Source of the DNA: Nocardiopsis composta
Lineage (GTDB): Bacteria > Actinomycetota > Actinomycetes > Streptosporangiales > Streptosporangiaceae
Length of the DNA stretch: 64,000 bases
NCBI RefSeq assembly: GCF_014200805.1
Contig: NZ_JACHDB010000002.1
Location: 806,001 to 870,000, forward strand
Reading direction: 5' to 3'
Part shown: positions 7,731-16,879 of the stretch, in pieces
Layout of the letters: each line of letters opens with the position of its first letter
How positions within the stretch are numbered: position 1 is the stretch's first letter
Notes under the pieces: generated by a model
Told to the model about the DNA's origin: nothing
The model's database searches: none
What the model saw: the letters and a program-made list of their open reading frames with translations, nothing else
Program-made: the position numbers and the translations under genes

Positions 7731-8105
7731 GTCCTGCCGCGCCGGGGTTCCCGGTGCGGTGCGGCGGGGGCGGGGCGGTGTCCTACGGGGGCGCCGCCCC
7801 GCTCTGTGCCGTGCGGGGCCGGTTCGGGGCGGTCCGCCCTCCCGGCCCTCGGAGAAGGGGCCCGCCGCGGCTGGGAGGCGGGGCTGCGCCGCGGGCGTGC
7901 GGGGGTGCGGGCCCGGCCGCTCATCGGACCGCTGCTCCTGTCCGGCGGGTCGCGGGGCGGGCGGGGTCTCGGGTGCTCCGGCCGTTCCGTCTCCGGCGGG
8001 GCGGCGCCGCGGTGCATGGGGAAGGCCCCCGCGCGGGTGGTCCGCGCGGGGGCCTTCGGTGTGCCGCGGTCCCGGGGCCGCTGCGGCCTGCGGCGGCCTC
8101 CGGGG
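7731..8105. other. Convergent intergenic region livF / substrate-binding protein
   Basis: 375 nt between two converging genes with no convincing coding potential. The reading frames here are GC-rich shadows without family resemblance. The only clear structure is the long hairpin at 8021-8057. Confidence 0.5.
8021..8057. terminator. Bidirectional hairpin terminator
   Basis: A perfect 16-bp inverted repeat (8021-8036 with 8042-8057) has a GTGGT loop and sits between convergent livF and the binding-protein gene, 48 nt past the stop of the latter. It can serve both strands. Confidence 0.75.
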
Positions 8106-9338
8106 TCAGGGGACGGTGATGGCGTCGACCTTGTCGTGTGCGCCTTCGTCGTCGAAGCCGTAGACCTGGAAGGTGGCCTGGGTGACGTCGCCGTTCTCGT
8201 CGAAGTTGATCGGGCCGCTCACGCCCTGGTAGTCGATGTCCTCGCCGTCGGCGATGAGCTGCTTGCACTCCTCGAAGGTGGTGCACTCGGTGCCGTCCTT
8301 GGAGACGGCCTCCATTTCGCCGACGAATTCGCTGGGCTCGTTGCTGCCGGCCTGTTCGGCGGCGAGCGCGGTGACCATCATGCAGTCGTAGACCTGGCCG
8401 GCGAACTGGAAGACCTCGAGGTCGGGGGCGAACTCGCGGAGCCCGTCCATGAACTCGTCCTGGCCGACGTCGGGGGCGGTGCCCTGGAAGCCGGAGATGG
8501 TGCCGGGGTTTCCGGAGTCGACCTTCTCGCCGAGGGTCTCGTCGTTCAGGCCGTCGGTGGCGTACATCTGGTCGGCGTTGACGCCTTCCTCGATGAGGCC
8601 GGTGATGATCTGGACGCCTTCTTCGAAGGAGACCATGACGACGGCGTCGCTGTCGGCGTTGGCGATCTCGCCGACGACGGCGTCGAAGTTGGGTGCGTTG
8701 GGGTCGTAGCCCTCGTTGTAGTCGACGGAGATGCCGTTCTCTTCCAGCGCGTCGGCGGTGGCGTTGGCGAGGCCTTCGCCGTAGTCGTCGGCGCGGTAGG
8801 TGATGGCGACGCTCTGGTGGCCGTCGGCGGCGATCTTCTCGGCGAGCACGGGGCCCTGCAGGAGGTCGCTGGGGGCGGTCCGCCAGTAGTAGCCGGTCTC
8901 GTCCTCTTCGGCGAGGCCCGGGGCGGTGTTGGAGCCCGAGCACTGGACGACCTCGTTGCTGGTGACGTTGTCCATGATGGCCTGGGTCATGCCCGAGGCG
9001 GCGGCGCCGATGATGACGTTGGCCCCGCCGTCGATCAGGCGGGTGGCGGCGTCGTTGGCCTGGGCGGCGTCGTTGGCCTCGTCGCCTTCGAGGAAGTCGG
9101 GCAGCTCGGCGCCGTTGACGCCGCCGGCGTCGTTGATCTGCTGCAGGGCGTATTTGGCGGCCTGCTCCTGGGGCGGGCCGAGGTGCGCGAGGTCGCCGGT
9201 CTGCGGCAGGACGTAGCCGTACTGCAGGGCTTCGCCGTCCCCGCCGCCTCCGTTTTCCCCTCCGCCTCCGCAGGCGGTCAGTCCCAGGGTCAGGGCTGCA
9301 GCCGCAGCTGTGAGGCTGATGGCCTTTCTGCTCGGCAT
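8106..9338 (-). CDS. livK: ABC-transporter substrate-binding lipoprotein (Leu/Ile/Val-binding family)
   Basis: 410 residues. A lipoprotein signal peptide ends in LTAC (Cys23), followed by a Gly/Glu/Asn spacer. The mature part is a periplasmic-binding-protein type 1 fold: YVLPQTGDLAHLGPPQ near the start, AAKYALQQINDAGGVNG, and a C-terminal YQGVSGPINFDENGD. This is the extracytoplasmic receptor of the livHMGF importer, tethered to the membrane outer face. It converges on livF instead of being in the operon, so its amount can be set independently. The upstream region carries the imperfect repeat GCTAACGCCATCGGTTAAGC (9420-9439), a possible operator. The substrate is assigned only by family. Confidence 0.88.
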   Translation of the reverse strand: MPSRKAISLTAAAAALTLGLTACGGGGENGGGGDGEALQYGYVLPQTGDLAHLGPPQEQAAKYALQQINDAGGVNGAELPDFLEGDEANDAAQANDAATRLIDGGANVIIGAAASGMTQAIMDNVTSNEVVQCSGSNTAPGLAEEDETGYYWRTAPSDLLQGPVLAEKIAADGHQSVAITYRADDYGEGLANATADALEENGISVDYNEGYDPNAPNFDAVVGEIANADSDAVVMVSFEEGVQIITGLIEEGVNADQMYATDGLNDETLGEKVDSGNPGTISGFQGTAPDVGQDEFMDGLREFAPDLEVFQFAGQVYDCMMVTALAAEQAGSNEPSEFVGEMEAVSKDGTECTTFEECKQLIADGEDIDYQGVSGPINFDENGDVTQATFQVYGFDDEGAHDKVDAITVP

Positions 9339-9603
9339 CTGAGGTGTCTCCGTTCAAGCCGGCTGGTTCGGTGTGGCTTCTGCGCGCTCGGTCCGCGGGA
9401 AGGCGGCGTGGTGTGCCGCGCTTAACCGATGGCGTTAGCGGAGCTTAATTCGCGGAGGGGTGGTTGCGGAAGGAGGCCGGAGGGGTTGCTGCCGAGTCGG
9501 GTTCATGCCGTTATCGGGTCGTAGTGAAGTCTGCGGTGTTTTGTGAATTGATCGGATTCTCTTTTCTGACCTGCGACGACGGGGGGATCGCCCGGGCGGG
9601 GGC
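9339..9603 (-). other. Upstream region of the binding-protein gene
   Basis: No gene. Read on the minus strand it has AT-richer patches (GAATTAAGCTCCGC near 9440-9453) and the imperfect inverted repeat at 9420-9439. These are the likely promoter and operator of the binding-protein gene, but no confident -35/-10 pair could be fixed. Confidence 0.4.
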
Positions 9604-9660
9604 GCGGGCGTGGGAAAGGCCCGGCGGGAGGGGTTCCCGCCGGGCCTTTCCCACGCCCGC
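9604..9660 (-). terminator. 25-bp perfect hairpin abutting the thioesterase stop codon
   Basis: Positions 9604-9628 are the exact reverse complement of 9636-9660, with a 7-nt loop. The stem starts at the base next to the stop codon of the thioesterase gene (9661-9663). It has no U-tract. It is the longest perfect hairpin noticed in the window. Confidence 0.8.
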
Positions 9661-10074
9661 TCAGGCGTCGCGGAGCATGCAGGTGAGCCGGGAGGTGCAG
9701 ACGCGCTTGCCGTCCTCGCGGGTGATCTCGATGTCCCAGGTGGCCAGGGTGCGGCCGGCGTGCACGGGCACGGCGACGCCGGTGATGTGGCCTTCGGTGG
9801 CGCTGCGGTGGTGGGTGGCGCTGATCTCGATGCCGACGGCGATCCGGCCCTCCCCGGCGATCAGGGCGGAGCCGACCGAGCCGAGCGTCTCGGCGAGCAC
9901 GCAGGAGGCGCCGCCGTGCAGCAGGCCGTAGGGCTGGGTGTTGCCGGCGACGGGCATCCGGCCGACCACGCGTTCGGGGGAGGCCTCCAGGAACTCGATG
10001 CCCATCCGCTCGCCGAGGCTGCCGCCTCCGCTGGCTCCCATGATCTCGGCGAGTCGTTCGGTGTCCACGCTCAT
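9661..10074 (-). CDS. PaaI/hotdog-fold acyl-CoA thioesterase
   Basis: 137 residues, the usual length of a single hotdog domain. It has the PaaI-type motif TQPYGLLHGGASCVLAETLGS, in which the HGG loop and the following acidic residue form the acyl-CoA thioesterase site, then the strand GIEISATHHRSATEG, and a C-terminus with EDGKRVCTSRLTCML. Such enzymes hydrolyse (hydroxy)phenylacetyl-, benzoyl- or other acyl-CoA thioesters in the cytoplasm; the substrate cannot be told here. It is divergent from polA with about 87 nt between starts. The ATG at 10074 lies about 8 nt downstream of a GGGACC segment. Confidence 0.85.
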   Translation of the reverse strand: MSVDTERLAEIMGASGGGSLGERMGIEFLEASPERVVGRMPVAGNTQPYGLLHGGASCVLAETLGSVGSALIAGEGRIAVGIEISATHHRSATEGHITGVAVPVHAGRTLATWDIEITREDGKRVCTSRLTCMLRDA

Positions 10075-10161
10075 CGCGGTCGGTCCCTTCAGGCGTCGTG
10101 CGCGGTGCCGGGTCTGCCGGGCCGCGCGAAAAAGTCCGCCCCGCATCCTAGGATTCCCCAT

Positions 10162-12924
10162 GTGGCGAAGACTCAGCAGACCCCCGCACAGAACAGTACG
10201 CCCCCGGCCCCGGCAGAGGGGGGTGGAGGCCGCCTGCTGCTGCTGGACGGCCACTCCATGGCCTTCCGCGCGTTCTTCGCGCTGCCGGTGGACAAGTTCG
10301 GCACCAGCACCGGGCAGTCCACCAACGTGGTCTACGGGTTCACCTCGATGCTGATCAAGCTGCTCCGGGACGAGCAGCCCACGCACATCGCGGTCGCCTG
10401 GGACCTGTCCGGGCCGACGTTCCGGCACGACTCCTACGCCGATTACAAGGCGGGCCGGGCGGAGACGCCGCCGGAGTTCCCCTCCCAGGTGGAGCTGACC
10501 CAGGAGCTGCTGCGGCTGCTGGGGGTGAGGTCGGTGTCGGCGGAGGGCTTCGAGGCCGACGACGTGATCGCCACGCTGGCCGGGCGGGGCTGCGGGGCCG
10601 GCATGGAGGTGCTGATCGCCTCGGGCGACCGGGACGCCTTCCAGCTGGTGAACGGCGGCTGCACGGTGCTCTACCCGGGCAAGAGCCTGTCGGATCTGAC
10701 CCGGATGACGCCGGAGCGGATCGAGGAGAAGTACGGGGTCCCGCCGGAGCGCTACCGGGACCTGGCCGCGCTGGTCGGGGAGAAGGCCGACAACCTGCCG
10801 GGCGTTCCGGGGGTGGGGCCCAAGACCGCGGCGAAGTGGATCCTGAAGTACGGGTCGCTGGACGAGCTGGTGGCGCACGCCGACGAGCTCACCGGCAAGG
10901 CCGGGCAGAATTTCCGCGACCACCTGGACGACGTGCTGCGCAACCAGCGGCTCAACCTGCTCGCGCCGGACGTGCCGCTGGAGGTGGGCCTGGCCGACCT
11001 GGTGCCGGGGGCGGCCGACCGGGAGGGCGTCAACACGCTCTTCGACGACCTGGAGTTCGCCTCCACGCTGCGCGACCGGCTGTTCGCGGTGTTCACCGCG
11101 GAGGAGTCCGGCGCGGAGGCCGGGGCCGGGGAGGACGAGGGGTTCTCCGACGAGGTGGCGGCGGCGGAGCCGGGCGGGCTGGGCGCCTGGCTGGCCGAGC
11201 ACACCGGGCGGGGCCGCACCGGACTGGCCTTCGAGGGCGAGTGGGGGCGGGGCACCGGCCGGCTGTCCGGGATCGTGGCGGCCGCGGCCGACGGGGCGGC
11301 GGTGCACGTCGACCCGGCGGCCCTGGGCGAGGAGGACGAGCGGGCGCTGGCCGCCTGGCTGGCCGACGGGGACCGCCCCAAGGCGGTGCACGACGGCAAG
11401 GGGCCGCTGCTGGCCGCCGCCGCGCACGGCTGGGACCTGGCCGGCGTCACCAGCGACACCGCGATCGCGGCGTATTTGGTCCAGCCGGGGCAGCGCAAGG
11501 CGGGCCTGGTCGACCTGTGCCGCAGCTACCTGAACAAGGAGCTGGTCCGGCGGCAGGCCGACGGCGGGCAGCTCTCGCTGGACCTGGACGGGGAGGGCGC
11601 GGACGCCGCGGAGGCGGCCCGCGCCGACCTGGCGGTGGCCGCCCGCGCCACCGCGGAGCTGGCCGACCGGCTGGACGTGCTGCTGGAGCAGCGGGGCGCG
11701 GCGGTGCTGCTGCGCGACATGGAGCTGCCGCTGGTGCGGGTGCTCGCGGGGATGGAGCGCACCGGCATCGCCGCGGACCGGGCCTACCTGGACGAGCTGG
11801 AGGGCGAGTTCGCCGTCGAGCAGCGCCGGGCGGTGGAGGAGGCGCACCGGGTGGTGGGCCGGGAGTTCAACCTGGGTTCGCCCAAGCAGCTGCAGCAGGT
11901 CCTCTTCGAGGAGCTGGGGCTGCCGCGGACGAAGAAGATCAAGACCGGCTACACCACCGACGCCGACGCGCTGGCCTGGCTGGCGACCCAGACCGACAAC
12001 GAGCTGCCCGCGATCCTGCTCCGGCACCGGGACCAGACCCGGCTGCGCACCACGGTGGAGGGGCTGGTCAAGACGATCGCCGAGGACGGCCGGATCCACA
12101 CCACGTTCAACCAGACGGTGGCGGCCACCGGCCGGCTCAGCTCGACCGAGCCGAACCTGCAGAACATCCCGGTGCGCACCGACGCGGGCCGGCGGATCCG
12201 GCGGGCGTTCGTGGTGGGGGAGGGCTTCGACGTCCTGCTCACCGCGGACTACAGCCAGATCGAGCTGCGCATCATGGCGCACCTGTCGCAGGACCCGACG
12301 CTGATCGAGGCGTTCGCGACCGGGCACGACTTCCACGCCGAGATCGCGGCGCGGGTGTTCGGCACCGAGGTCGGCGAGGTGACCCCGGAGGAGCGGGCCC
12401 GGATCAAGGCGATGAACTACGGCCTGGCCTACGGGCTGAGCGAGTACGGGCTCTCCCAGCAGCTGGGGGTGGCCCCCAAGGAGGCGCGGGCGCTGATGGA
12501 CGACTTCTTCGTCGTCTTCGGCGGGGTCCGCGACTACCTGCACGAGGTGGTGGAGCAGGCCCGGCGGGACGGCTACACCGAGACGATCCTCGGCCGCCGC
12601 CGCTACCTGCCCGATCTGACCAGCGACAACTGGCAGCGCCGGCAGATGGCGGAGCGGATGGCGCTGAACGCGCCGATCCAGGGGTCGGCGGCCGACATCA
12701 TCAAGGCGGCGATGATCGACGTGGACCGGGCGCTGGGCGAGAGCGGCCTGCGGGCCCGCGCGCTGCTGCAGGTCCACGACGAACTGGTGCTGGAGGTGCC
12801 CGCCGGGGAGGTGGAGGACGTCCGGAAACTGGTTTCGGAGAAGATGGCGGCCGCCTATGATCTGCGTGTGCCGCTGGCCGTGTCGGTCGGCGTGGGAGAG
12901 AACTGGCGCGACGCCGCGCACTGA
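10162..12924 (+). CDS. polA: DNA polymerase I
   Basis: 920 residues from the GTG at 10162, with an N-terminal disordered segment of about 23 residues. Residues 24-320 are the 5'-3' flap exonuclease (LLLLDGHSMAFRAFFALP, and SGDRDAFQLV). The middle exonuclease-like domain (about 350-540) lacks the DxE pair: TGLAFEGEWG replaces it, so proofreading is inactive, as is general in actinobacterial PolA. The polymerase domain follows, with motif A ADYSQIELRIMAHLS (near residue 697), the O-helix region RIKAMNYGLAYGLSEYG, and motif C LLQVHDELVLEVP. It acts in Okazaki-fragment maturation and gap repair. The frame is open upstream to 9610, but that part has no family similarity and overlaps the antisense thioesterase. 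Confidence 0.96.
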   Translation: MAKTQQTPAQNSTPPAPAEGGGGRLLLLDGHSMAFRAFFALPVDKFGTSTGQSTNVVYGFTSMLIKLLRDEQPTHIAVAWDLSGPTFRHDSYADYKAGRAETPPEFPSQVELTQELLRLLGVRSVSAEGFEADDVIATLAGRGCGAGMEVLIASGDRDAFQLVNGGCTVLYPGKSLSDLTRMTPERIEEKYGVPPERYRDLAALVGEKADNLPGVPGVGPKTAAKWILKYGSLDELVAHADELTGKAGQNFRDHLDDVLRNQRLNLLAPDVPLEVGLADLVPGAADREGVNTLFDDLEFASTLRDRLFAVFTAEESGAEAGAGEDEGFSDEVAAAEPGGLGAWLAEHTGRGRTGLAFEGEWGRGTGRLSGIVAAAADGAAVHVDPAALGEEDERALAAWLADGDRPKAVHDGKGPLLAAAAHGWDLAGVTSDTAIAAYLVQPGQRKAGLVDLCRSYLNKELVRRQADGGQLSLDLDGEGADAAEAARADLAVAARATAELADRLDVLLEQRGAAVLLRDMELPLVRVLAGMERTGIAADRAYLDELEGEFAVEQRRAVEEAHRVVGREFNLGSPKQLQQVLFEELGLPRTKKIKTGYTTDADALAWLATQTDNELPAILLRHRDQTRLRTTVEGLVKTIAEDGRIHTTFNQTVAATGRLSSTEPNLQNIPVRTDAGRRIRRAFVVGEGFDVLLTADYSQIELRIMAHLSQDPTLIEAFATGHDFHAEIAARVFGTEVGEVTPEERARIKAMNYGLAYGLSEYGLSQQLGVAPKEARALMDDFFVVFGGVRDYLHEVVEQARRDGYTETILGRRRYLPDLTSDNWQRRQMAERMALNAPIQGSAADIIKAAMIDVDRALGESGLRARALLQVHDELVLEVPAGEVEDVRKLVSEKMAAAYDLRVPLAVSVGVGENWRDAAH

Positions 12925-12961
12925 GCCGCGCGGCGGACGGAAGACGGAGAGGGGGCCGGCG

Positions 12962-13411
12962 ATGGGCGGGAGCAGGACGCCGTCGGGCGCCGGCCCCGGC
13001 GGCCGGGGCGCCCCGGCGCTGCCCGAGGCCGAGCTGGTCTGGCGGTTCTCCCGGTCGAGCGGGCCGGGCGGGCAGCACGTCAACACCTCCGACACCCGGG
13101 TGTCGGTCTCGCTGGACCTGGCCGCCACCTCGGCGCTGACCGAGCAGGAGCGGGAGCGCGCGCTGGCCCGGCTGGCCGGCCGGCTGCGCGGCGGGGTGCT
13201 CACCGTGACCGCCTCGGACAGCCGGTCCCAGGCGCGCAACCGGGAGCTGGCCCGGGAGCGCCTGGCGGAGCTGGTGCGCGGGGCGTGCGCGCCGCCGCCC
13301 AAGGCCCGGCGGGCGACCCGGCCGAGCCGGGCGGCCCGGCAGCGGCGGCTGGACGGCAAGCACCGCCGCTCCCAGTTGAAGCGGACGCGCTCTCGGCGGT
13401 TCGAGGACTGA
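12962..13411 (+). CDS. arfB: ArfB (YaeJ)-like peptidyl-tRNA hydrolase, ribosome rescue
   Basis: 149 residues, with the GGQ motif in SSGPGGQHVNTSDTRV (GGQ at 36-38), which hydrolyses peptidyl-tRNA in the ribosomal P site. The C-terminal tail from about 113 is strongly basic (RQRRLDGKHRRSQLKRTRS); in ArfB such a tail enters the empty mRNA channel of stalled ribosomes. It is too short for a full class-I release factor and lacks a codon-recognition domain. The ATG at 12962 has GGAGAGGGGG just upstream. It lies 37 nt after polA in the same direction. Confidence 0.88.
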   Translation: MGGSRTPSGAGPGGRGAPALPEAELVWRFSRSSGPGGQHVNTSDTRVSVSLDLAATSALTEQERERALARLAGRLRGGVLTVTASDSRSQARNRELARERLAELVRGACAPPPKARRATRPSRAARQRRLDGKHRRSQLKRTRSRRFED

Positions 13412-13785
13412 CCGAATACCCGGGCGGGGTCGGGGCGGGAGGGCCTCCCGGCTCGGGAAGCGGAGCATGGGGCGTGTAGCATGCGCGGAATACGGTCTTG
13501 GTCGCATTCGCCGCCCGGATTCCGATTGACCAGGACGCCCGCGTCTCATATTCTGGCCGGAGCATTGAGAACGCGCATGCGCTGTCCGGCCTCACAGACG
13601 GTACCGAGGGGCGGGGCGCGCGGCGGGCGCCCCGGTGAGACGGGGGGCGCGCGGCGGACGGTGTCAGGGGCGGTTTCCGCTCCTGCTTCTGTCGTCTTCG
13701 CACCCCTTGTTCGGACCCGGGCAAACGTGTGTGCTCTCGGTGTTACAACTTTCTGCCAATGTCCGTATCCGGAGTCCACCCACAC
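13412..13785 (+). other. rpsA leader region
   Basis: 374 nt between arfB and rpsA with no convincing gene. It contains the strong promoter at 13526-13554, leaving an untranslated leader of roughly 220 nt. The palindrome GCGCATGCGC (13574-13583) and a GC-rich middle part could fold. Leaders this long on S1 genes often carry autoregulation, but no defined element could be recognised. Confidence 0.45.
13526..13554 (+). promoter_or_regulatory. Sigma-70-type promoter upstream of rpsA
   Basis: TTGACC (13526-13531), a 17-nt spacer, then TATTCT (13549-13554). This is one of the best-matching housekeeping promoters in the window and has the right orientation for rpsA. Confidence 0.65.
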
Positions 13786-15276
13786 ATGACGAGCAGCACC
13801 GAGGCCACCTCGACACCCCAGGTAGCGGTCAACGACATCGGGTCCGAGGAAGCCTTCCTCGCGGCGATCGACGAGACCATCAAGTACTTCAACGACGGTG
13901 ACATTGTCGAGGGCACCATCGTGAAGGTCGATCGAGACGAGGTCTTGCTCGACATCGGCTACAAGACCGAAGGGGTGATCCCCTCCCGGGAACTGTCGAT
14001 CAAGCACGACGTCGACCCGGGCGAGGTCGTGGCCGTCGGCGACCACGTCGAAGCCCTGGTCCTCCAGAAGGAGGACAAGGAAGGGCGTCTCATCCTGTCC
14101 AAGAAGCGCGCCCAGTACGAGCGCGCCTGGGGCACGATCGAGAAGATCAAGGAAGAGGACGGCGTCGTCACCGGCACCGTCATCGAGGTCGTCAAGGGCG
14201 GTCTCATCCTCGACATCGGCCTGCGCGGCTTCCTCCCGGCCTCCCTGGTCGAGATGCGCCGCGTCCGCGACCTGCAGCCCTACGTGGGCCGCGACCTCGA
14301 GGCCAAGATCATCGAGCTGGACAAGAACCGCAACAACGTGGTCCTGTCCCGTCGCGCCTGGCTGGAGCAGACCCAGTCGGAGGTCCGCCAGACCTTCCTC
14401 AACACCCTGCAGAAGGGCCAGATCCGCAAGGGCGTCGTCTCCTCGATCGTCAACTTCGGTGCGTTCGTGGACCTGGGCGGCGTGGACGGCCTGGTGCACG
14501 TCTCCGAGCTGTCCTGGAAGCACATCGACCACCCGAGCGAGGTCGTCGAGGTCGGCCAGGAGGTCACCGTCGAGGTCCTCGACGTCGACATGGAGCGCGA
14601 GCGCGTCTCCCTGTCCCTCAAGGCCACCCAGGAAGACCCCTGGCAGCAGTTCGCCCGCACGCACCAGATCGGCCAGGTCGTCCCCGGCAAGGTCACCAAG
14701 CTGGTTCCGTTCGGCGCGTTCGTCCGCGTCGAGGAGGGCATCGAGGGCCTGGTGCACATCTCCGAGCTGGCCGAGCGCCACGTGGAGATCCCCGAGCAGG
14801 TCGTCCAGGTCGGCACCGAGATCTTCGTCAAGATCATCGACATCGACCTCGACCGCCGCCGGATCAGCCTCTCGCTGAAGCAGGCCAACGAGAGCGTCAC
14901 GCCGGACCAGGAGGAGTTCGACCCGACCCTCTACGGCATGGCCGCCGAGTACGACGAGCAGGGGAACTACAAGTACCCCGAGGGCTTCGACGCGGAGACC
15001 GGCGAGTGGATGGAGGGCTTCGAGGCCCAGCGCGACGAGTGGGAGCGCCAGTACGCCATGGCGCAGTCCCGCTTCGAGGCGCACCGCAAGCAGGTCGAGG
15101 AGGCCCAGGCCGCCGAGGCCGAGGCCGCCGCGGCGCCCGCCCCCTACGAGGGCGACTCCGACGCGGGTTCCTCCTCGGGCGGCTCCAGCAGCAGCTCGGA
15201 GAGCACCGGCGGCGCGCTGGCCTCCGACGAGGCCCTGGCCGCGCTTCGGGAGAAGCTCGCCGGCGGCGGCGAGTAA
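13786..15276 (+). CDS. rpsA: 30S ribosomal protein S1
   Basis: 496 residues with four S1 (OB-fold) RNA-binding repeats at about 36-105, 120-190, 205-275 and 292-362, the usual number for actinobacteria. Repeats 3 and 4 carry the canonical NFGAFVDLGGVDGLVHVSEL and PFGAFVRVEEGIEGLVHISEL sequences. A long acidic, then Gly/Ser/Ala-rich C-terminal tail follows. S1 recruits structured mRNAs to the 30S subunit; in actinobacteria it can also bind tmRNA. Codon choice here is the strongest highly-expressed pattern in the window (C-ending codons throughout). ATG 13786 has GGAG 11 nt upstream. Confidence 0.97.
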   Translation: MTSSTEATSTPQVAVNDIGSEEAFLAAIDETIKYFNDGDIVEGTIVKVDRDEVLLDIGYKTEGVIPSRELSIKHDVDPGEVVAVGDHVEALVLQKEDKEGRLILSKKRAQYERAWGTIEKIKEEDGVVTGTVIEVVKGGLILDIGLRGFLPASLVEMRRVRDLQPYVGRDLEAKIIELDKNRNNVVLSRRAWLEQTQSEVRQTFLNTLQKGQIRKGVVSSIVNFGAFVDLGGVDGLVHVSELSWKHIDHPSEVVEVGQEVTVEVLDVDMERERVSLSLKATQEDPWQQFARTHQIGQVVPGKVTKLVPFGAFVRVEEGIEGLVHISELAERHVEIPEQVVQVGTEIFVKIIDIDLDRRRISLSLKQANESVTPDQEEFDPTLYGMAAEYDEQGNYKYPEGFDAETGEWMEGFEAQRDEWERQYAMAQSRFEAHRKQVEEAQAAEAEAAAAPAPYEGDSDAGSSSGGSSSSSESTGGALASDEALAALREKLAGGGE

Positions 15277-15303
15277 CGCCCGCCGGCACCCGGTAGCACC
15301 TTG

Positions 15304-15333
15304 AGGGCCGCTCCCCGGAAGGGGGGCGGCCCT
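15304..15333 (+). terminator. Hairpin terminator after rpsA
   Basis: A 13-bp stem (15304-15316 with 15321-15333, one G-T pair) has a GGAA loop, 28 nt past the rpsA stop. No U-tract, but TTCG follows. Confidence 0.7.
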
Positions 15334-15543
15334 TCGCCGTGCCCGGGGCCGGGCGCGGCGGCGCCGGGCGGCCCCGGCGACCGAACCACCGGCCCGCCGC
15401 CGCCCGCCGCGAGCATCGGGGCGGCGGGGAAGGGGCGGCGCCGCCGAACGGAAACCGAACCCTGTGCGGCGATTCGGCGGTGCGGCCGGGCCGCGCGGGG
15501 TATCGTCGGCCGCAGGCGGTCTCCAACGGGTGCGAGGAGGGGC

Positions 15544-16098
15544 ATGGCGGCACCGGAACGGGTCGGCGCGTCCGCGGACGTCGTCGTCACCGAGGCAGAG
15601 CGGGAGGACGTGGGCGAGCTGTGGGCGGTGCAGCGCGCCGCCTACGTCGACGAGGCGCAGATCTACGGGGACCCGTTCGTCCTGCCGCTCACCGAGAGCC
15701 GGGGCCAGCTGCTGCGCGCCGTGGACGGCGGCGCGGTGCTGCTCAAGGCGGTGTGCGGCGGGCGGATCGTGGGCGGGGCGCGGGGCAAGGCGGTGGGCAG
15801 CGCGGCCACGGTGGCCAGGCTGTTCGTCGCCCCGGACCGCCGCCGCGAGGGCATCGGCTCGGCGCTGCTGGCCGCGATGGAGCGGCGGCTGCTCGCCGCG
15901 GACCCGCCGCCGGCCGCGATCACCCTGGCCACCGGGCACGGCGGCCGCGCCGTGCCGGAGCTGCTGCGCGCCGCCGGCTACCGGCAGACGCACCGCGAGG
16001 CGCTGCACGAGCACCTCACCCTGCTGCACTTCCGCAAGGAGGCGCCGGCCGCGCCGGCCGGCGGGCCCGGTGAGCCGGTGCAGGAGCGCGTCCCGTAG
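15544..16098 (+). CDS. GNAT-family N-acetyltransferase
   Basis: 184 residues. The acetyl-CoA-binding motif A of the GNAT fold is visible in [19 protein letters not shown] (about residues 95-113), followed by a motif-B-like segment [20 protein letters not shown]. It probably transfers an acetyl group to a small molecule or protein amine; the substrate is unknown. The ATG at 15544 has GCGAGGAGGGG upstream. The coaE ATG follows 10 nt after its stop, so the two may be co-transcribed. Confidence 0.82.
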   Translation: MAAPERVGASADVVVTEAEREDVGELWAVQRAAYVDEAQIYGDPFVLPLTESRGQLLRAVDGGAVLLKAVCGGRIVGGARGKAVGSAATVARLFVAPDRRREGIGSALLAAMERRLLAADPPPAAITLATGHGGRAVPELLRAAGYRQTHREALHEHLTLLHFRKEAPAAPAGGPGEPVQERVP

Positions 16099-16108
16099 GC
16101 TCGGCGCC

Positions 16109-16747
16109 ATGCTGCGCGTAGGACTGACCGGGGGGATCGGCTCCGGAAAGAGCGAGGTGTCGGGCCGGCTGGCCGCCCTGGGGGCGGTCGTCATCGACGC
16201 CGACGCCCTGGCCCGCGAGGTCGTCGAACCGGGGACGCCCGGGCTGGCCGAGGTGGTCGAGGAGTTCGGCGAGGGGGTGCTCACCGCGGAGGGGGCGCTG
16301 GACCGGCCCCGCCTCGGCGAGATCGTCTTCTCCGACCCGGACCGGCTGGCCCGGCTCAACGCGATCGTGCACCCGCGGGTGGGGGCGCGCAGCGAGGAGC
16401 TGATGGCGGCCGCGCCGCCGGACGCGGTGCTGGTCTACGACGTCCCGCTGCTGGTGGAGAACGGCCTCCAGGAGCTGTACGACGTGGTCGTGGTGGTCGA
16501 CGCCCCGGAGGAGGAGCGGATCCGGCGGCTCACCGGCGACCGCGGCATGCCCGAGGACCAGGCCCGCGCCCGGATCGCCGCCCAGGCGACCCGCCGGGAG
16601 CGCCTGGCCGCGGCCGACGTGGTGGTGGACAACTCCGGTACCCGGGAGGAGCTGGACGCCCGGGTCGCCGACCTCTGGCAGGAGCTGCGGCTGCGCGCCG
16701 CGGTCAAGCACGCCGAAGAGGCCGCCGACGGGACGCCCCGGGGCTAG
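16109..16747 (+). CDS. coaE: Dephospho-CoA kinase
   Basis: 212 residues catalysing the last step of coenzyme A synthesis (ATP-dependent 3'-phosphorylation of dephospho-CoA). It shows the P-loop [10 protein letters not shown] at the N-terminus, [26 protein letters not shown] and VPLLVENGL, all CoaE hallmarks. It lacks the C-terminal UPF0157/GrpB-like extension found in mycobacterial CoaE. Position near rpsA and uvrB is conserved in actinomycetes. It converges on the nhaA-type gene. Confidence 0.95.
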   Translation: MLRVGLTGGIGSGKSEVSGRLAALGAVVIDADALAREVVEPGTPGLAEVVEEFGEGVLTAEGALDRPRLGEIVFSDPDRLARLNAIVHPRVGARSEELMAAAPPDAVLVYDVPLLVENGLQELYDVVVVVDAPEEERIRRLTGDRGMPEDQARARIAAQATRRERLAAADVVVDNSGTREELDARVADLWQELRLRAAVKHAEEAADGTPRG

Positions 16748-16828
16748 ATCGTTGATGTGAGACGTGCGCCCTGGCCGGGCGGCCGCGGCCCACCGGCGGC
16801 CCGGCCCCCGCCCGGGGCGATCCCGGTG

Positions 16829-16859
16829 CTGCCCCGGGGAACCGGGGGCCCCGCGGCAG
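16829..16859. terminator. Possible bidirectional hairpin between coaE and the nhaA-type gene
   Basis: CTGCCCCGGGG (16829-16839) can pair with CCCCGCGGCAG (16849-16859) with one internal mismatch and a 9-nt loop. It sits between convergent genes. Confidence 0.4.
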
Positions 16860-16879
16860 AGGACGGGGTGGGGCCCTCC

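Noticed and set aside
9661-13482. 1273-codon open frame antisense to polA, and similar very long frames on both strands
   Set aside because: High G+C leaves few stop codons; the translations are Arg/Pro/Gln-rich without family resemblance and oppose well-supported genes. Only the last 137 codons of this frame are a real gene (the thioesterase).
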